In this document: positions 35,395-50,482 of the stretch, one piece after another
How positions within the stretch are numbered: position 1 is the stretch's first letter
Layout: every line of letters starts with the position of its first letter
Source: Centroberyx gerrardi
Lineage: Eukaryota > Chordata > Actinopteri > Beryciformes > Berycidae
Length of the DNA: 64,000 nucleotides
Assembly: GCF_048128805.1 (NCBI RefSeq)
Contig: NC_136008.1
Coordinates: forward strand, 15,582,572-15,646,571
Direction: 5' to 3'
Program-made: the position numbers and the translations under genes
The notes under the pieces: generated by a model
What the model was told of the DNA's origin: nothing
Databases searched by the model: none
The model's input: only the letters and a program-made list of their open reading frames with translations

Positions 35395-35976
35395 AGGAAA
35401 ACACTTTTATCAAAGGCCAACGCACGATGCATGTCATGGTGTAAGCAGCACAAAACCTGAAACCCTCAGCTATGGCAAAAAATAACATGGGCTGATGAGT
35501 CATCTTTCACCCTTTTTCCTACATCCAAACAGGTTTACATTTGGACAAAGCCAAAGGATACCTTGAACCCATAATGTGTGTTGCCAACTGTTAATGGTAT
35601 GGGCATTGATCTCAGGGAAACATTAGGTCAGGTGATTGCTGTGCATGATCATATAACAGTCAAGGAATATGAGGCCAGGACTGTTCCAACATGATAATGC
35701 CCCCATATACACCGCTAAACAAATTTGTTAGGGGCCTCATGAACACCAGAGTGAAGTCAAACACCTTCAAGGCCTCCCCAGTCACCAGATCTAAACGTCA
35801 TTGAACGGTTCTGGAGCGCAAAGTTGATTTCCACCTCCTTCATCTCTCAAAAAACTGGAGGCTTTCCTTCTTGAAGAAAGGTCCCACATCCCACTACACA
35901 AAGTTCAAGAGTTGTATGATATTGCAAGGAAGAATGGAGCTGTTCTGAAGGCAAAGGGTGGACTTGCTCCTTATTA
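35395..35976 (+). pseudogene. Dead Tc1/mariner-like transposase fragment
   Basis: Translating with several frame changes gives ITWADESSFTLFPTSKQVYI, WTKPKDTLNP, AVHDHITVKEYE, a remnant of the DNAPIHTA block, and finally AVLKAKGGLAPY before TAG. These match the order of the DDE catalytic domain of a common fish Tc1-like transposase (WSDESSF..., DNAP..., SPDLN.IE..., LKAKGG). Multiple stops and frameshifts make it non-functional. The N-terminal DNA-binding part and the terminal inverted repeats were not found. Confidence 0.8.
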
Positions 35977-36755
35977 GGTACTTGATATTCATATATTGTT
36001 AGATGATTCAGTTATTTTGTCTTCCCCTGTTGGCACATAATCAAAATACCACAGTTGTCTGTAAAGTGCATGCTAGAGCTTTGACAAGTCATTATCTGAG
36101 GGAAATGGAAACCACAGGAAAGGGTTCTTAGAGTCATTGCCATCAAAGTCTGTGCACATGCATTGACAAATCACTCCACAAAAACATAGCATTAGAGATT
36201 TTATTGGAGCTCATGGAGCATAGGTTTGCCCACTTAGGTCCCAAGGCCCAGGGTCCATTTAGACAATGGTGCAATGAAAAAAGTGAAATATGTCTGGATT
36301 TGAAATTTTCTACTGTTGCTCACAATTAAGCATCGTTTCACACAGTTTGAGCAAAAAGCAGAAGTAATTACTGTTGTGAGAAAAAAAAGAAAAGGTTCAG
36401 TAAGGATTTAAAGATAATTTGAACAATTGTAGTTGTTCTTATTTTCCTTACAAAACATATATTTTTTAAAACATCTAACAGATGCACCAAAAATAAATTA
36501 ATCAAATGATATAAGTTCAACCAGTAAGGCATCAGACAGGTGCAGAATAAATATTGGACGCGTACACCTAATCAATGGTATAACAAGGCTAGTTCATCTC
36601 AGAGGTAGAGAATGTCCATGTTAAAATGACAACTAAAGTGACCAGCTGTGTCAATACAGATTAAGCTAGTGTAGACCAGAAACAAACAGAAAGGATTCCT
36701 CTTCTACTTCGCAGAATTCCTTCATCATCTTTTGTACCTAGTAGATTTTCTGTGC
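35977..36755. other. Intergenic between Tc1 relic and osbpl3 3' end
   Basis: AT-rich, no gene recognised. Possibly contains the eroded right flank of the Tc1-like element. Confidence 0.4.
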
Positions 36756-36760
36756 TCAGT

Positions 36761-36766
36761 TTTATT
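36761..36766 (-). terminator. Candidate poly(A) signal of osbpl3
   Basis: TTTATT on the plus strand (AATAAA in transcript sense), about 270 nt beyond the osbpl3 stop. Confidence 0.5.
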
Positions 36767-37037
36767 GGTACAGTGCAACATAACAGGTGGAAAACTGGGC
36801 AAACTTTGCCTAAATTTATCAACATTCGTATAATATGCTTGCATAAACATGTTTACACAACTTAGATAAGCACTTGCTATTAAGGCAATACATTTTGATA
36901 AACTGCAATAAAGAAGACAACCAGTGATGAATGTGGAACGATAGATGGCAAGACTATGGAATGCAGGCATCTCCAGAACCAGCCTGGGTCACAGTAGAAA
37001 CAGCAGGTCAAAATGTGCGTGATCTGCAGTCCAGGGG

Positions 37038-39414
37038 TCACCACAGCACGGGACAGTCCACCTGGGCAAAGCCAGGCTCCTTCCTCAACTCCCAGTAAGT
37101 GTTGTTGCTCACCCAGATATCATCCTTTGACTTCCTGAGGAGACCAAAACAACACCAGGCAGTAATGAATACTGTGAAAGCAAGGCAAGTACAATGATGA
37201 AATTCAATATTTTACACTGCCAACTGTTACTGGAACAAACTGTTGTGAGTGTCATAAGCAGCGTATAGCACAATTAGGGCCTAAGACGTGTGTTTGCTTC
37301 TCAGTGGGAGACCAATAAAGCTGGATATTTACCTGAAGAATCTAGGTTGATGTGTTATGTTGTTCTCTTCTAGGACTCTCCGCCTCTCTCTCTGCAGCTG
37401 TTCAATCCTCTGTTTCTGCTCCTCAGCAGTCTCTACGTTCCCCTCCTCCAGCAGTCTACCAATGAGACACACACACTTTTAGCATGGAAACATGGTAAAA
37501 CATGAATCCACAATTGGAATATACAGAAATAAGAAAAGTAACTGTGTCTAGATGTGTACAATATGCAAGGACATGCGAACAAAGGCAATTACTTGACATA
37601 ATTTGTGCCATCTGCTATCAACCCAGTGAGGATTTTGGGTCAGGTGTGATCTGACAGGCTATGACAAGCTATATTCACAGGCAAAGAACTGGTTTTGATA
37701 GTAGAAGTGTATTTATTCAATATAGCAATACAATAGCAGAAGGCTGAGGCTGACTCATACCATCCTTGTAGTGGTTTGACCTCTCACCTTTGGTCCAGGC
37801 GTAGTCTGGTGTCTGTGGGTGGTAGCAGCAGTTTCAGAGACGGGTCCAGCTCATTCAGCTCAATAGCAAACTTGGTGAAGCCATAGTACTGCTCATGGTT
37901 GACTGGCATTGCATCTGCATTTCATACAACCAAGATAAATTGCATCAGATACTGTAATAGGGGGATACCATCTATCATCAAAGGGCTTTCAGTACATTCT
38001 TATGAAAAAACATGATTTGATAAATGCAAATTTTGCTCTGATTTGTCGTACTTGCTCTCCAAATGCAGGTGGCTGAGGGCGGGTCCCCACAAAAAACCCC
38101 TTCATGCCATTTTCCAAACAGCCTGTGGATGACCTTCCCTTTCTGGTCTGTAATGGTTCCCTCCACCTCATTCACGCATGAGTTCCAGTACTTGGCCTGT
38201 AAAAAAGAGTTGTCTGTCTATAAGTCTGTGCACATAGGGGCTGGTCTGTTTTTGGAAAAACAGCCGGGGAAGAACATCCTTCAAGATGAACTACATGATG
38301 TTATAGATATCTGTGTGTTAGGACTGAGAGCAGTGTGCCATGACAGGAGGGTATGGATGGACTGTGCAGACTGAGATCACGATAACTTCCTCTAGCAGTC
38401 AGCAGATGTTGCTGTTGAGTAAACCGTCGTGAGCCCAGTGTCTGTTGCTGGGCTCAGTGTGTGTAATGTGTATGTGTGTAGTGTGAGAGCCGCAGAAGAT
38501 GAGGATTCATAATGAGCTCTATCATGTCTCGACCTGCTATCCTGCACAGCTTCAGGAGGCCTTTCAACAAGGCACACACTGCAACCAATTAACCTTCTCC
38601 TCTCAGTAAAGAGCACCAATTCAGCGGCTCCCAGACATCAAACACTGAAAACATCGAGGGGTTCTCTCTGGCAAAGAGGTGAAGAGCACCATCTATGTGG
38701 AAGAACTGTTGACTAATGAGGAAACGAAAGGGTTTACTATAGGTGGAGTTGACACATATATGTAAAAACTGCCTTTTTCTCTCATTAAGAGCTTGTTTTG
38801 GTCATGACCCCTGGGGTTCACAGAGAGATACCCACTGACACTAGAAACATATTGTATATATATACAGTATAGAGAGAGAGAGAGAGACTGAGAGAGAGAG
38901 AGAGAGAGAGAGAGGGCTACTGTACCCATGATAAGCTAAGCCATACCTACATATTGTGGCACAAGTATACATTTCTTGTATACAGTATTGGATATACCTA
39001 GTCGAAAATGGTATAAAATGTTACATTAACAAAATAAAGAATTCATTCAGCATGAGAAATGGAATTGTAATAACTACCTCTATTTCTCTACATAGGTCTA
39101 TATTGTACAAACCTCAACACCTTGTATAGCTTGGGTACAGCTATTACTTGAACGTGACCTTTGCACCCAAAAGGTTGTTGCACACTTGCCTCACCTTGAC
39201 AAAGGTGATCTTGCACTGGCAGATGTCACTGCTGGAGTTTTTGATGGAGATCTCTCCATAGTGCTCTATCCAGCGCTGCCCACTCAGGATGTTGTGTATG
39301 CAGGACGTCACCTTGTTCCACTCATAGCGGTCTCCAAATCTGGGGCGAGAAATCAAAACACCATTACTTTTTATGTGACACCTGTAGATATTGCAGTTCA
39401 ATGGGTGAGGCCCT

Positions 39415-39446
<32 letters not shown>

Positions 39447-42400
39447 CCATGCACACAATACAGTCTAAGAGTGAATAAGGCAAAAGAGACTCACCCAGGC
39501 AGAGTTACGTGCGTAGTGCCAATGGGAACGATCTCCATTGACTTCCCCCAGAACTTGTTCTTCCATCTCATGTCTGCATAATCAATCACAGAAAAGTAAT
39601 CAGAGACCTTAACATTCATCCTGAAGAACCAGACTCAATTATAATCTTTATGGTCAGTGTGCATGAGTTCAGACACTCAATAGAGGATTTCTGTATTCCG
39701 CTACCTTGCCAGAAAGTGAAGTTTTTAGACTCAGCATGGCAAGCTGAGATAGGTGGGTGATGGCTGACCTGAGGATGAAAAGACAGTAGGTAACGTAAAC
39801 TAAAGTGATTCAGTGAGTGTTTTCAGTGCAGTTTCAGAATCCTGTGATTACCAAAATGGTGCTAGCACAGAAACGGGGATTCATACATACCTGCTCTGCA
39901 ACAAAGCGAAAGCCCTTATCTGGCCGATCACACTCGTAGCTCTCTCCCAGGACGGGGTTGAAAGGCTTTCCCCCAGCTCTGTAGTAGCTGGATGCGTACC
40001 CAGATACAGCGAACGTAGCCATGTATACCTACACACACAGAGGAACCAATTATTACACTGTTTGAGGCCCATAGAACTTCTGTCCATTTTAATGAGGACA
40101 CTTATGAACCAATAACTGTGTGTGAAATCCCATTTTGATTCCCAGCAGTTCACATTTTCTCTCCGTTTGAGTATAATGGGCAAAGTAACGGCACTAATTT
40201 TAGCTGGGTGAGAGTGGGTGATGGGCTTCTGTCCGAATGCTCCACTGATAGCTGCACTGAGCCAGGGAAGGCGGCACTGATCATTACTTCCACAGCCTAA
40301 TGGGAGGCCACAGACTGGGCTGCTTCAGCCGCTTTTCATTACACATAGTCATTTATAACCAGACAACTCCACAGGCTGTAATTCTACACCTCCCACACAA
40401 AAACGAACAAATTTCACCCCACAAACACCATCTCACAGAAGTCAATCAATGCAAATGCGAGCAAAAGTGAAATATTCACAGAAGTAGAATAGTGCCATCT
40501 TCTTTCTCAGAATCTACAGACAGGAATTAGGGTTTCTTCCATGTAATTTGTGGGAGCAGAGCTGGCACTGTGCAATACTACTGCCAGCAGCCAGTGGCAG
40601 ATTACTGGTGACTTCTGCTGCCCCGGGGTCCTAGTACTGCCCTAGGTGGTCACCTAACTCTTGCCTAATGGATAGGACATTATCTTTAGCTGCGACCAGC
40701 AGCTCTATAGCTCGCTCTGTCAGTCGGTCGGTTGGTTGGTCCACAAAAATTTCCCCACGCGTGTACGCATGCATGTACGTGGTCGCAGCTATTGCGAATT
40801 CGCGCTTGTTTCTTTATAACACTCCTGGAATACCCTTTCTCTGGACCAAATATGCTTTCCAGGTGAACAAACAATATCTTAAACATTATTAGAGGCTGAC
40901 GGACTAGCCGAAGCATCAGCAACGTGTGTGCGCTTCTATTAGAGGAAATCCCATGAGTCCTGGAGGTGTACATTTGATCTGAGCCAGGCCTCCCTTTTTT
41001 GCCTTCAAAAACGACTCTGCCTACACACTCAAACACAAATACAGTAAAACTCATGGTGCATCTGCCCTCTCACCATACGCTCAAACGGGTCCTGTGTGTT
41101 CGCAGCCCTGTCTAGCAGCTCGCTGTACTCCAGCTCCTCACAGAGTCTCTGGAGGGTGTTGAGCGGCTCATTGAGTTGTACTGGCATTGCCACTTTGGAC
41201 AGGTCTTTGCCAATGTTGTTCCTCAGGATGTTCCACAGGCTGATGGTGCTGTTGTTGGGGCTGGGCGAGGGCAGGCAGGACCTGCGCTGGCTAAGGAGGG
41301 CACCATTCTCCACACAGCCTGAGACAGAGGATATGAGAGGTCAAAATATGACCCTGACAGCACTTTGTATGGGGAAAGCAACTAGCAAATGTGTATGGAA
41401 TTAGGAATCATAATACTGGTAAAGTCAGGATACAAAACCAAGAATTCTGAATGATTTGGGTTATTTTATGTACAATTCAAAATCAACATTTCACAGTATC
41501 ATAGCAGCTTTTAACCCGTTGCCTAATAGTTCACCTGAGGTTGGTCTCTCACTTTCTGTCTCGTTGCTGAAGTTGTCCATGGACATGTTGTCACTGATAT
41601 CGCTGATGTACGAGTCATCTTCTGAAGCCTAAAAAACATTATTACAGCCCTTTAGCTGACAGCTAGTAAATAACCTTCAGTAACACCCGCAGCCAGGCAC
41701 TGGGAAGGTCTCTTTCAACATCCTGTCATACCAGCAGAGATCTAATGCACGGGGGATGAGCGCTCCCTCAGGAACCGGTGACAAATTTACACCTTAGCTT
41801 CTGTATTTTTAGATCAGAGTAATTAACTCCCATTTTCACATTGCTTCCGCTGGAGCTGCTGTCTGAACAGGCCTGAGCACTGCAGGAGGAGGAGGAGACG
41901 GAAGTAAGACTTGTTTGGGACGCTCATCTTAAAGACTGAATTCGACACCTCCACACATAACTCTAAGTTACGAGGCATGTTTTTCTCTCTGCAGCGACTG
42001 TATCATAGTTTGTATTGATAGAAAGGCTCTGAATTGCCACAACTGGTTTTAAGGTTGGACACATTTTTCAGGGACAATATTGATAATATCCCAGCCTGAA
42101 GGCCTGGCTTTTATTTGCCAGGTGATAGTGGGGTTATAAATTATTTTAGAACCCCTGGTCGTAATTTTTATCTAGAGCCAACTGTCTGAATTATTTTTTC
42201 TCTCTATTCCATCATGCAGCCCTTCTGGTTAAGCATTAGTAGCAGCGGAGCCGGCCCTAGGCTTTTGGTGGCCCTAAACAAAATAAATTACTCCCACCAA
42301 TAACAATTATAATAATTCCATTATGTGGCCCTAAACGACAACATCGAAAGTTTATGCCACGGGCCGGCTCTGAGTAGCAGATGCATCATTTCAATTGCTG

Positions 42401-45400
42401 ACGGTAAAATTTTTGCATGCACACATACCTCATTCTCAGAGGAACTAGCAGACAACAGAACTTCCTGTGCATCAAAGAACTCGGAGAGCGACTCGGCAAT
42501 AGAAGCTCTGCTCTCATTGGACACTTGGTGCACTAGGGGACGGGATTCATCCATGGAGTTCTGTTTCTAGGAGAGACAATGTCAAAAGCTATAATTAAGA
42601 ATGAAAACAGGGCATTACCATCATAGCAATTATGAGGTTAGACATGCATTGTGGAAAATTTCAACATCTGTTTGTGAGAGGCTGCAAGTCCACTCCTGTC
42701 ATACTGTGCAACACGCTACCACCAATTCTGGCTCTGAAGTTGATGTTGATCTCTCTTTGTTTGCAGGTCAAAATGAGTCAAATACGATTAAGATTAAGAT
42801 AAGACATATACTATTTTCCACAGAATAACAACACATTGAAGCGGACAAGCGTATCTATTCTTTGTTACCGCTGAGATTGATTAATTAGCTGGGAGATCAT
42901 CTCAGAGGAAGCCCATTAGTTTTACACTGTATGTTCAACAAATTTCCAGGGACTTGATTAAGTAGATCAGTTCGCACTCTCTGGTCAGCAAATCTGATTA
43001 AGCAAGCAAATAGATTCCTTGAGGAAACGATCTGCCAGGTGATTACAAGTCTTCTCTGGTGAGATGTGTGTGCACACAACCACATCACTGAGATAGAAAG
43101 GCATAGAAATTCATCTTATTTGAGGAGACAGTGTTCCCTGAAAAGTATGTAGTGAAGAAAATTCAGTTCATCTTATATATAGCCATTATCATCATAAGAC
43201 AACGAAAGCCGAGTGAGGGGGTGAGAGTACGACATGTGTTGAATCTGGATGAGGGGGAATGGACAGTTCATTCATTCTGTGGCAAACTCTAGACTGTGTG
43301 GGGTGAAAATAAAGGCAGAGATGGTAATAATCATGATGATGAGGGAGGGGAGAGTATAGTCATGCATTCCCGCACCCACCTGCACTGGGGCAGTGAGATT
43401 TATTAGTGTGGGTTCTACGATGTGGGACTCAGCATGAATCTTGCACAGGCGCTCTCTCAGTTCAGAGTTCTGGGCTAAAGCCTGGAAAAATAACCAGTGC
43501 AGTCATTATTTATAACACACACCCAACCAATAATGCAGTCGACTTTACACTTAAAACTGACCTGATCTCCTTACTCCTTAAAGCAACTGCTCATGCATTA
43601 CTTTCACTGTTTTTTTTATTACACACCGTCCTGATTTGCATTTCTGAAATGTGTTTCCCGTCAACTATGTAATCTGAAAATCAGGCTACAAAACATACCA
43701 TTTACATTTCTACATTACATTACATTACATTTTTGTTATGACTGTTAGGAATATCACTGCATAACCTCAGTCAGGAGGCCCTATGTGAGGTGGAGTGGGT
43801 AGTGGATGAATAATCAGGGGGGTAGACCTGCACTCAGGCTATTTAAAGTAAAAATGGGTTGGTATAGAGAAGCAACAGAAGCCCTAACATGACGGGAGAA
43901 GTCATCACGACAATGAATGTGTAACGAAAGTGGAATCAGACTCTGGGTGGGAGGCAGGAGCCAAAGAAAACATGACTGTTGAATCTGGTCTTGTTCAGGT
44001 GGGCACACATCATCATCATACCACCAGCTAGTTATCCCTCTAAGAGGCTTGTCAGCGCTGCCGCAATGTGTCACACCTGACAAGTGGTGTGGGAGGAAAA
44101 GATACCTGAGAGCCGGTTCAAGGGCGAAAGAAAGTAGAATGCCTAACCTATTTCTGCTAACTGATATCATGTCTGTATGTGTGTGTGTGTGTGTGCGTGT
44201 GTTCTTTCACATACCGTGGATAGTGCACCCTTCAATCCAAGGATCTGAGGTGAGGTAGGGGGGCATGTTTCGTGGTCCACAAATTGTTTTAATCTCTCTC
44301 TCTCTGATGTTAGTGAACAAAGGGCTGACTTCATGGTGGCGTGCACTGCAGCAAGGACGACAGAAAGAGGAGGGAATGTAAACAACCAAATTGTAGTCAA
44401 CTATTTCAGAATAATGCAGTTCCAGTCACAGTTGTTCATATCACCATGACAGCCTATCGCACCGTGCTACTAACAAAATTGCGAGTGTGAGTGTGTAATT
44501 GGGATTACTTTTTACCTCCCATCTCTCAACAAGCCATAGTCTTCCTTTTACGACATTCATCTTATAATTAATCGTATAATGGCTACATAATGGATGCTTG
44601 GAGGCTACATTATTGAACAAGCTGTGGCAATATTGACGCTCTGCATCGCTGCATTAGATTGAGTCAATCAGGAATCCTTAGCCTTGTAATTTTGGATATT
44701 GCATATTCTGACAATTTGAATGCAAATTTTCTAGCAACTCTAGACCTATTTTATCACAAAATTGCAATGTCATTCTGTAAAACATACATCATTTATTTCA
44801 AGTCATGTGAAGCATCAGGTGTCTGAACATAAACTCCGCCGAGTGTCAGAGAACTAAATAAGGCCCCTCTGGAGTAATCATCTGTTTACAAATGTGGGAC
44901 CGAGCTGTTCTGTAAGGGAGCTTTGCCAAGCTCTCTGGTTTGGGAAATGAAAACTTCTCACTTAGCAACAGCTAGGGAAAATGTTGAGAAGGCAGATCCT
45001 CAGAATCCTAATGAATACAAACTGTGACAAACAATCGGTAATTAACAGCTGCCATGGCGCCACAACTGTCAGTTCCATTCATGATAAACAACACCATGCA
45101 CACTGGTATCTTACTTCCAAATACAACAGCAGTCAGAGTGATTTAAGAGAAGTAAGCTCTCCTATGAATCTGACTAATTTACACTTCCTGAGTTGCTCTC
45201 AATTTACATAAATATTACTTTTAAACCCCGAACGTGTCAGACATACTTAACAGAATCTAACCTTTCATTAAAATGAATGACTCATGATGTTTCACTCACA
45301 GTTGTTGGCAATACGGCAGAAGTCCTCCTGCAGCTTGGCCACATCAATGGGGGACTCCAGGGATTCGGGGTAGGTCTTGCCATTGCCCAGGGCAGCAGTG

Positions 45401-48400
45401 GAGAGGTTGGGGTTAGAGGCGTGGAGGCGGATAGAGCCGGAGGAGATGCAGCTGGGAACCTGGGGACCGTGAGACAGTAAGTACACAGAAGTGGGAATAC
45501 AAACACTTTCTATGCTGCTCTGAGAGAGTATCGGTTGCAGAGAAAACATGAAGTATGATCACGCTTCATCGCCGCTTTGTCTACCTGCAGAGTTGTTTTG
45601 ACATCTTTGTTGTAGTTCTTAGAGCGCCATTTCCTTGGAAGCCTTTTTTCCTTCTTGGGGCTGTCAAATGTAGATGTCTAGTGCGCATAAGGGAAGATAT
45701 AAACGGATGAGAGACAGCAGATATTTCTTTTAAGAAGTACTTTCCACAGGAATCATGTTCCACAAGCTGAAGTGAGGATGCAGTATGTTCTATATTCAGC
45801 AGCGAATGACTGGAGTCAATAAAAAGTCTGTCAATAAAAAGTATCAGTGGAGAAGAAAAAAAATACTCATTACTTTGTGTAAAAAGAAACCAAACTTCCT
45901 AAGTCATCCGGTATTTTGGATGTGACTAGATGGATAAAAGAAAAGTAATACACCCCAGGATATATCAAACTTAATCTTGAATTACAATGTTATCACATAC
46001 TTTACAAAGAATCAGTATTCAGTTATATCAGAATCAGAATCAGAAATACTTTATTGATCCCTGAGGGGAAATTGGGTTTCGTTGCAGTTGCTCACATTCT
46101 AGAAGAGAAATATATATATATAGGCATAGAGAAATTATAAGAAAAATAGAAATAAGAAATAAATTATACTACAATATATAACAACAATAATATAGAAATA
46201 AGAAAAATAAGAAATTTGTGGGTGGGTGTGGGGGAGGAGGAGCCTGGGCCTTTCACTCCTGCTTTTTTCCTTCCCCTTTGTTTTTGAATTATTGCACAAA
46301 ATGATTACCGGTATACCGGTATAATTAGTACCGGTATACAGCAGTGATAATTAGTGATTCATGTGGACAGAGGCCTGATGACCAAACCTGTTCTGCATGT
46401 AGGGGTGAGAGGAGTCAGAAAGAAGGTGCTGACCTGCAGGGCTTGGATAGATGGAGCAGAGTAGGTACGGTGGAGGACCTCCATACTCTGAAGCAGGTGG
46501 TTGAGCTCCAGCAGGTAGGACTCACACACTGACAAGTCTGTGGAGACAAGGAGAGAGATCGACATTGAGTGAGGGAGGAAGACAGAGGGAGAGACAGATG
46601 AAAGAAAGAGAAAAATAGAGAAAAAGGGGTAAGCAAGAAAGAGATACAGATAAGAAACCGGGGGTTGAGTTTCAAGAGGGTGGAAAATAACAAGTAAGCA
46701 ATTGCATTAATTTAGTTGGTTGAGAGCATTTGCAAGATCCGGGTTCATCCAGATGACTCTTGTAGTACCTTGCTAACCTGAATCCCATGTGAACCCCATG
46801 AGGTCATTTGAACCACAATTCATTAAATCACCATGCCAACTGACGCGTACAAGAAACCATTAAGAATTCACTCAAAATAACTGGTGGATCTTGAGTTTTA
46901 ATTTTTTTTTTCTATATTCAATAATATTAATGCCTTAGTTGATACTGAATATCTATTGTTTTTTTGCCAATACATGTTCTCTCAGGTTTAATTAAACTAG
47001 GTTAAATAAATCTAATTTAAAGCTGCACTAGGCAAGATTTTATGTAGAAACACATCTGTCTTATCAGCTTAAATCACAAAGTGGGGCTGCAATAGAGAAG
47101 AGTGTATCATCCACACTAATTGAGACATTGTAGATTCGCCCAATTAGCCCAAATTAACTTGTGGTTTTGGGTACGGACACTTCTCCGTTCACAGGAAGTA
47201 ATGATTCGAAACTTAAGAGCGAAATACAAACTGTGTCCCAAACAGCAGTGAGCAGCGCTCCGTCCAGAGAAAACTGGACTCACCAATGTTAATTATTTTA
47301 CTTCTCTCATCCCTTTGGCATCCATTGGGATAAAGCAATTACAGACTGGCCACATTGGTAAACATGAGCATACTGTGTGCAGTTCACTGACGACATGTTA
47401 CATGATTCCTTGGTATCGAACTTCAACTTTTTCACACAGTTACCTCTCGCTGTCATTTGCAGCTTGCAGTCATTTGCAGCAACTAGAAGGCACTCAGTAG
47501 AGTGCAAACCTCTGCTAACGCTGAATAATTATCCAACTTGCAAAGCTGCAGTAATGATTCAAGTTTGTTTATCGTTTGTCTTCTGGGTTTGATTTTCCGA
47601 GAAAATAGCACATTAATGCAATGCTGTTTAGCACCCGACTTGGACGTCCCAGTTGTCAGACTGATCCACCATCACGCCAGCATAACAGTTATGGCTAAAA
47701 ATAAAAATCGTCTCAAAAATCCCAGATCCGGATCACCACCAAAATCAAAGCGACAGATCTTGGACCAAGGGCTGTCTGTCCACCAAATTTCAGACAAATC
47801 CTTTTTGAGATATCTTGCTAACAGACAAGCAGACAGACAGGGGTGGAATGAAATTACAATGATACCGAACTGAGAAATGTGTGAGCTGTGAGGATGAGTA
47901 AGAGAAAGAATGAGTATGCGGTTGGAAGTCAGGAGGGACGGCTCTGTTATCTCACCTTTGGAGCACTTGTCCATGTCGTCAGACGACTGGAGCCAGGCGG
48001 CCACCTTGGCCTGACTGTTGCAGCTCACAGGGAAGGTTGCTGCAGCATGCACTGACGACTGCCTGGCTATAGACATGCACTGCAACAGCCAGAAAACAGA
48101 CCAAAAGGTCAGTCCAATAACAATTTTCTCTCTTCATAGAAAATGTCTGCGTAGGTGTGTGACCTCAGTAGATATTGTAGATGAAAAAACAATATTTCAG
48201 AAGAGATTCAGTATTGCAGTAAAAACCATTTAGTGACTAAGTTTCTAGTTTAAATTGATCTGTAGAGAGCTGGCACTTTCAGTAACAGTGTACTGTTGAG
48301 TGGACAGTAATACCTTTCTCTTAGAGACACTCTCAGCCATGTTAGGGGAGTTGGGGGAGGGGTAGTGAGTGTAGTAGTAGGGCTTCTCATTAGGGTACAT

Positions 48401-50430
48401 GGCAATCTCATTTTGCCGATAGACTCGATGGTGGCGCAGCTTGGACACCCATTCATCAAACAGCTCCTGTGATTTAATCTACAGGAGAACAGAGACCACA
48501 ATCAGAAACCAGCACAAGAACAAGGGAGGTGTGTTAGTGGAAAAACACACACAGGTACAGTATGAGCAGCAGCTGCTGTAAATCCACCTCACCTACATTT
48601 ACATAAGGTCATTTAAAAGTCTTTTAAAGGTCAGCAGCTATTCCAGGAATCAAAAGGGACAAGTCTGAATAATCTATGTTTATATCCCTTCCTCTAAACC
48701 GGCGTGTGGTGACGCCTTATGTTTATTAGCCTTGCGGTTTACCTTCAAGTGATAGATGTTTTCCTCGGCATCCAGATCGATGCACTTGGCTTTCTTCTTA
48801 ATGGCCATGACGGAGAGACCCACGTCAATGCAGCCATGCAGCTTCCCCTTCTCAATCTACAAGTCAAGGAAAAGTCAACACACAATGTTATGCATATACT
48901 GGGCCAAATATGAATGCACGCAGCACAGTAGGGTGCTGTTCAGTTTCAAAATGCTCTATTTTAGAGTCTGACAAGTAGCAAACTTAATATTGTGTATATA
49001 TCTATCAAAGCAGCAATAATTAAACCTTCTTTGCCTATGGCCTTAGACAAGTAGTGTCTCTGCATGGCTGATATATAATTACGTGGGTTTGACAGGTAAA
49101 ATGCACCATGCGATTCATATCGGTGATGAAGAGATTAAGAGGGAAATAGGGCCTTTTGTTTTTACAGGCAAAGACTGAAATATCCTCTAGATATTCTGGG
49201 AGAGACAGCCAGCAGCACAACATGTCCTTTGTAATCTTCTGTAACCGACAGGCCCACCTAGACAGCAGCCAGCAGGCCTTTGTACTCACATCAGCACTGC
49301 ACTTCCCATACTTCAGGACGCCCTTGTCCAGGAAGAAGTATCTCTGTGGGGAGAAAGAGAGACAGCGAGAGAATGAGATGCAGGTAGGATGATATGTATC
49401 TTCCCTGACAGCGAGTTCGGAGTCACTGTGATGAAGACAGCCATGATAGATTCAGCCTCCTGTGGTTATGAGTTGTTAATGTCTCTACAGTGAGATATTT
49501 GTCATCCCAGGTCCCTGCCTCTATCTCTGTCTCTACCACTCTTCCTCTCGCTCTCCTTTTCAATCTCTTTCTCTTCAGCTCTATTTGTAAAAACCATGCC
49601 TGGTGCCAGAGCTGTTACATCACCAGAATCAGACCGTTGAAAGCAGAGAGACCCGAGTAGCTCCGACTGTACGTCAATACTAAATGTATACAGCTCTATT
49701 AACCAGCAGGCCATCAGCTAATGCATCTGGGAGGGACATTGAGGTATCTAGTCATGTTTCAATGTCATCACACTGAGAGCAAAACCTTTTAGAAAGAGCG
49801 AGAGGCTGCCGCAAGGAAGTGACCCAGGGCACATGAGGCCGTGGTGTCGGGGAAGTCATCTGTCAAGTCGTGCAATTACTTAAAAACACAAATGAGTGAT
49901 GTCGGCAGATTTTTGAACAGGTGAGCTGACATGGGCAGGGGTAAAACTGGGAAATGGATTGACAACAAGTACACTTCCAGTCAACAGCGTGGACACACCT
50001 GATTGAATGTACTATGTTTTTCATTATCTTAAAGCCATTTTGATTTTGATCTTTGGCTGCTTCAAGTTGATGCAATGCCTATGTATGAATTTCTTTCCAA
50101 AGCCTTTCCATCAAGGCAAAGGGCGGCTACTTTAAAGAATCTAAAATATAAGATAGTTTTGATTTGTTTAACACTTTTTTGGTCATACAACACGCATTCC
50201 ATTTGTGTTATTACATAGTTTTGATGTCTTTACTATTATTCTAAAATGTGGAAAATAGTATGGATTTAACAGCACCTTATGCCAGCCTTTCATGGGCCAC
50301 TTCCTCCTCTTCAGCATGTAGCCCTCCTGTTTCTGGGGCTGCTGGACATCGCTGAAGCCTCCGCGCAGCCCCTCCACTATTTCCCAGCTGTCCTGTGGAG
50401 GCAGACATTTTAACTCTGAGATGATGAGTG

Positions 50431-50482
<52 letters not shown>

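Noticed and set aside
39186-39581. 131-aa plus-strand frame
   Set aside because: Antisense to two osbpl3 ORD exons and read through a GT repeat.
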